Positions 32,521 to 33,732 of a DNA stretch of 33,732 nt are shown one piece after another; position 1 is the stretch's first letter, and every line of letters begins with the position of its first letter. Below the pieces are notes generated by a model. It was not told the DNA's origin. It saw nothing but the letters and a program-made list of their open reading frames with translations, and did not search any database. The position numbers and the translations under genes are program-made. Source of the DNA: Puniceicoccales bacterium (GTDB lineage: Bacteria > Verrucomicrobiota > Verrucomicrobiia > Opitutales > UBA953); assembly GCA_031256995.1 (NCBI GenBank), contig JAIRPL010000009.1:1-33732 (forward strand), read 5' to 3'.

Positions 32521-33732
32521 ATGATGAATACAATTGCAAAGACGGGGATCCTGCTTGCGATCCCATTTTTCTTAACGTCGCTCCTATGGGCCGGACTTCC
32601 GTTGCAAATTTCGGGGATTTCACGTCCCATGATTCCGCGACAGGCCGTTGGACAATATCTCCCGAAACTCAAGGAAATTCAAAGCCTCCATGATGAGAAA
32701 AAATTCTTTGAATTTTACGAGGCGGCGGAAAAGGCCTTGAAGGATCTTCGTTCATCGGAAAAAAGTTTTTATCCAAGGAGTGCGGAAGGAATCGCATTTT
32801 TACACTGGATTGGATACTATCAGGCGTCGGCGCCTCTTTTCACATTCGACGCGCTTGAAAACCGGAAGCAAACCACGCGCCGCCGGACTTTTGTCGAGGA
32901 TTTTTTCTCCAAAATCGCATTTTGCGAGTACCTCTGCAAGGAGGACGCATCGGATGTCGCAAAAAAATTCTCGTTGGACAGGAAGGTATTCCTCCGGCAT
33001 GAGATCGCGAACCTTTCCAGTATGTTTTTGTTTTTCAAGAGTGTCGCCGCCTATGTTGGCGACACGGAAGAACACAGGATCGAGAGCGAGGAAATCATAA
33101 AAAAGGAGAGGGAGAAATATCAGAAAAACGCCCACGAAAATGAGCGGAACAGGCCACGGGTCATTATTATCTCTGGCTCAGGCAATGAGGCGGATCGGAG
33201 GATCCGGGAGCGCCAGCGTCGTCGTTTGGAAATGGATAGTTCATTCAAGGAGGCGAGGATCAATGTGCGCGACAAGTACATCCGCAAGCTTGTGGAATGT
33301 TTTCCAAGGCAGGGCAGGATTGTGCAGGACCATGTCCACAAGGGACTTTGTGAAGACTTTCGAACAGCTGGAAAAAGTGCCGGGATTCGTGATTATTTGA
33401 GGAAAAACCCGTGCCCAAAGGATGTTGATCTGACAATATTGTTGGAGAGGGCGATTCCACGCAATGGAGACATGGAATGGGTGTTTGCCGGCCTGCCTCC
33501 TCCTGGTGTCGCGCGGACTCTCAAGGCGGAGTGGGTGGCAAAATATAGCAAGGAGGTGCTGCGACAGGACATGGAGAGGAAATTGCGGGCGGCGCGGGAA
33601 AGCGAGAAAAAGAAGGTTGTGTCCGGAAAGTTTCGCACATTTGTGGAGGCATGTGGAGGGCGGGGGAAGGTTTATTGTTGGTTCTTTTGTCGGTTATTTT
33701 GTGGAAGTTTATGGACGGGAGTAGACCGTCCT
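32521..33732 (+). CDS. Exported protein of unknown function, truncated by the window end (at least 404 aa)
   Basis: The frame is open from ATG 32521 to the last base without a stop, so it is incomplete. The N-terminus is a typical signal peptide (MMNTIAKTGILLAIPFFLTS to LLWAGLP), predicting export. The mature part is mostly helical and charged, with a strongly charged coiled-coil-like stretch at about residues 183-250 (EEHRIESEEIIKKEREKY and RRIRERQRRRLE) split by a short hydrophobic VIIISGSG. Cysteines are few until the end, where the sequence after about residue 378 becomes Cys/Trp-rich and may reflect a late frameshift. I recognise no domain. Codon use is more AT-tolerant than in the neighbours, which fits a recently acquired or fast-evolving gene. 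ATG 32524 is an alternative start. Confidence 0.65.
   Translation, partial: MMNTIAKTGILLAIPFFLTSLLWAGLPLQISGISRPMIPRQAVGQYLPKLKEIQSLHDEKKFFEFYEAAEKALKDLRSSEKSFYPRSAEGIAFLHWIGYYQASAPLFTFDALENRKQTTRRRTFVEDFFSKIAFCEYLCKEDASDVAKKFSLDRKVFLRHEIANLSSMFLFFKSVAAYVGDTEEHRIESEEIIKKEREKYQKNAHENERNRPRVIIISGSGNEADRRIRERQRRRLEMDSSFKEARINVRDKYIRKLVECFPRQGRIVQDHVHKGLCEDFRTAGKSAGIRDYLRKNPCPKDVDLTILLERAIPRNGDMEWVFAGLPPPGVARTLKAEWVAKYSKEVLRQDMERKLRAARESEKKKVVSGKFRTFVEACGGRGKVYCWFFCRLFCGSLWTGVDRP

Noticed and set aside
1-33732. CRISPR array or prophage
   Set aside because: No regularly spaced repeats with unique spacers and no phage structural or integrase gene is visible; the only repeats are the short ones listed.

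Overview
The window reads as the chromosome of a GC-rich Gram-negative bacterium, most likely Verrucomicrobiota of the Opitutaceae type. This is an inference from gene content, with no 16S present: a Tat-exported Gfo/Idh/MocA oxidoreductase, a secreted GH127 arabinofuranosidase, a giant secreted protein with Ig-like and RCC1 repeats, and frequent lack of strong Shine-Dalgarno sites.

Positions 1-10962 hold a defence island, a type 4 BREX locus: brxP (PAPS-reductase-like), brxC, pglZ, a non-canonical accessory gene and brxL, all on the plus strand. It starts behind a cytosine-rich tract with a run of 14 C. brxP is interrupted by one in-frame amber codon (1174-1176), with the reading frame intact on both sides. 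The accessory gene between pglZ and brxL appears to join an ISL3-transposase-like zinc-binding N-terminus to a SeqA-like C-terminus, and a short direct repeat at its 3' end has shifted its frame. These are the most novel parts of the window.

Positions 11141-21246 are core and metabolic: tex (plus); dprA, a cardiolipin-synthase-like phospholipase D protein and a GH127 enzyme (minus); tRNA-His(GTG); and a Tat-exported oxidoreductase (plus) with a clear terminator behind it.

Positions 21425-28190 hold a secreted-protease pair. A small membrane-anchored protein resembles the propeptide of reprolysin-like proteases, and a 1931-residue secreted M12B-like metalloprotease follows, carrying chitobiase-C-like, RCC1 and Ig-like repeats. 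Propeptide and catalytic domain seem to be split into two genes.

Positions 28271-30933 hold shikimate kinase (plus) facing pstB and pstA (minus) across a 2-bp gap. No pstC lies upstream of pstA. Instead there are about 1.6 kb of decayed DNA with an apparent IS630-family transposase remnant, then two sets of short direct repeats, then an exported protein of unknown function (from 32521) that runs off the window end.
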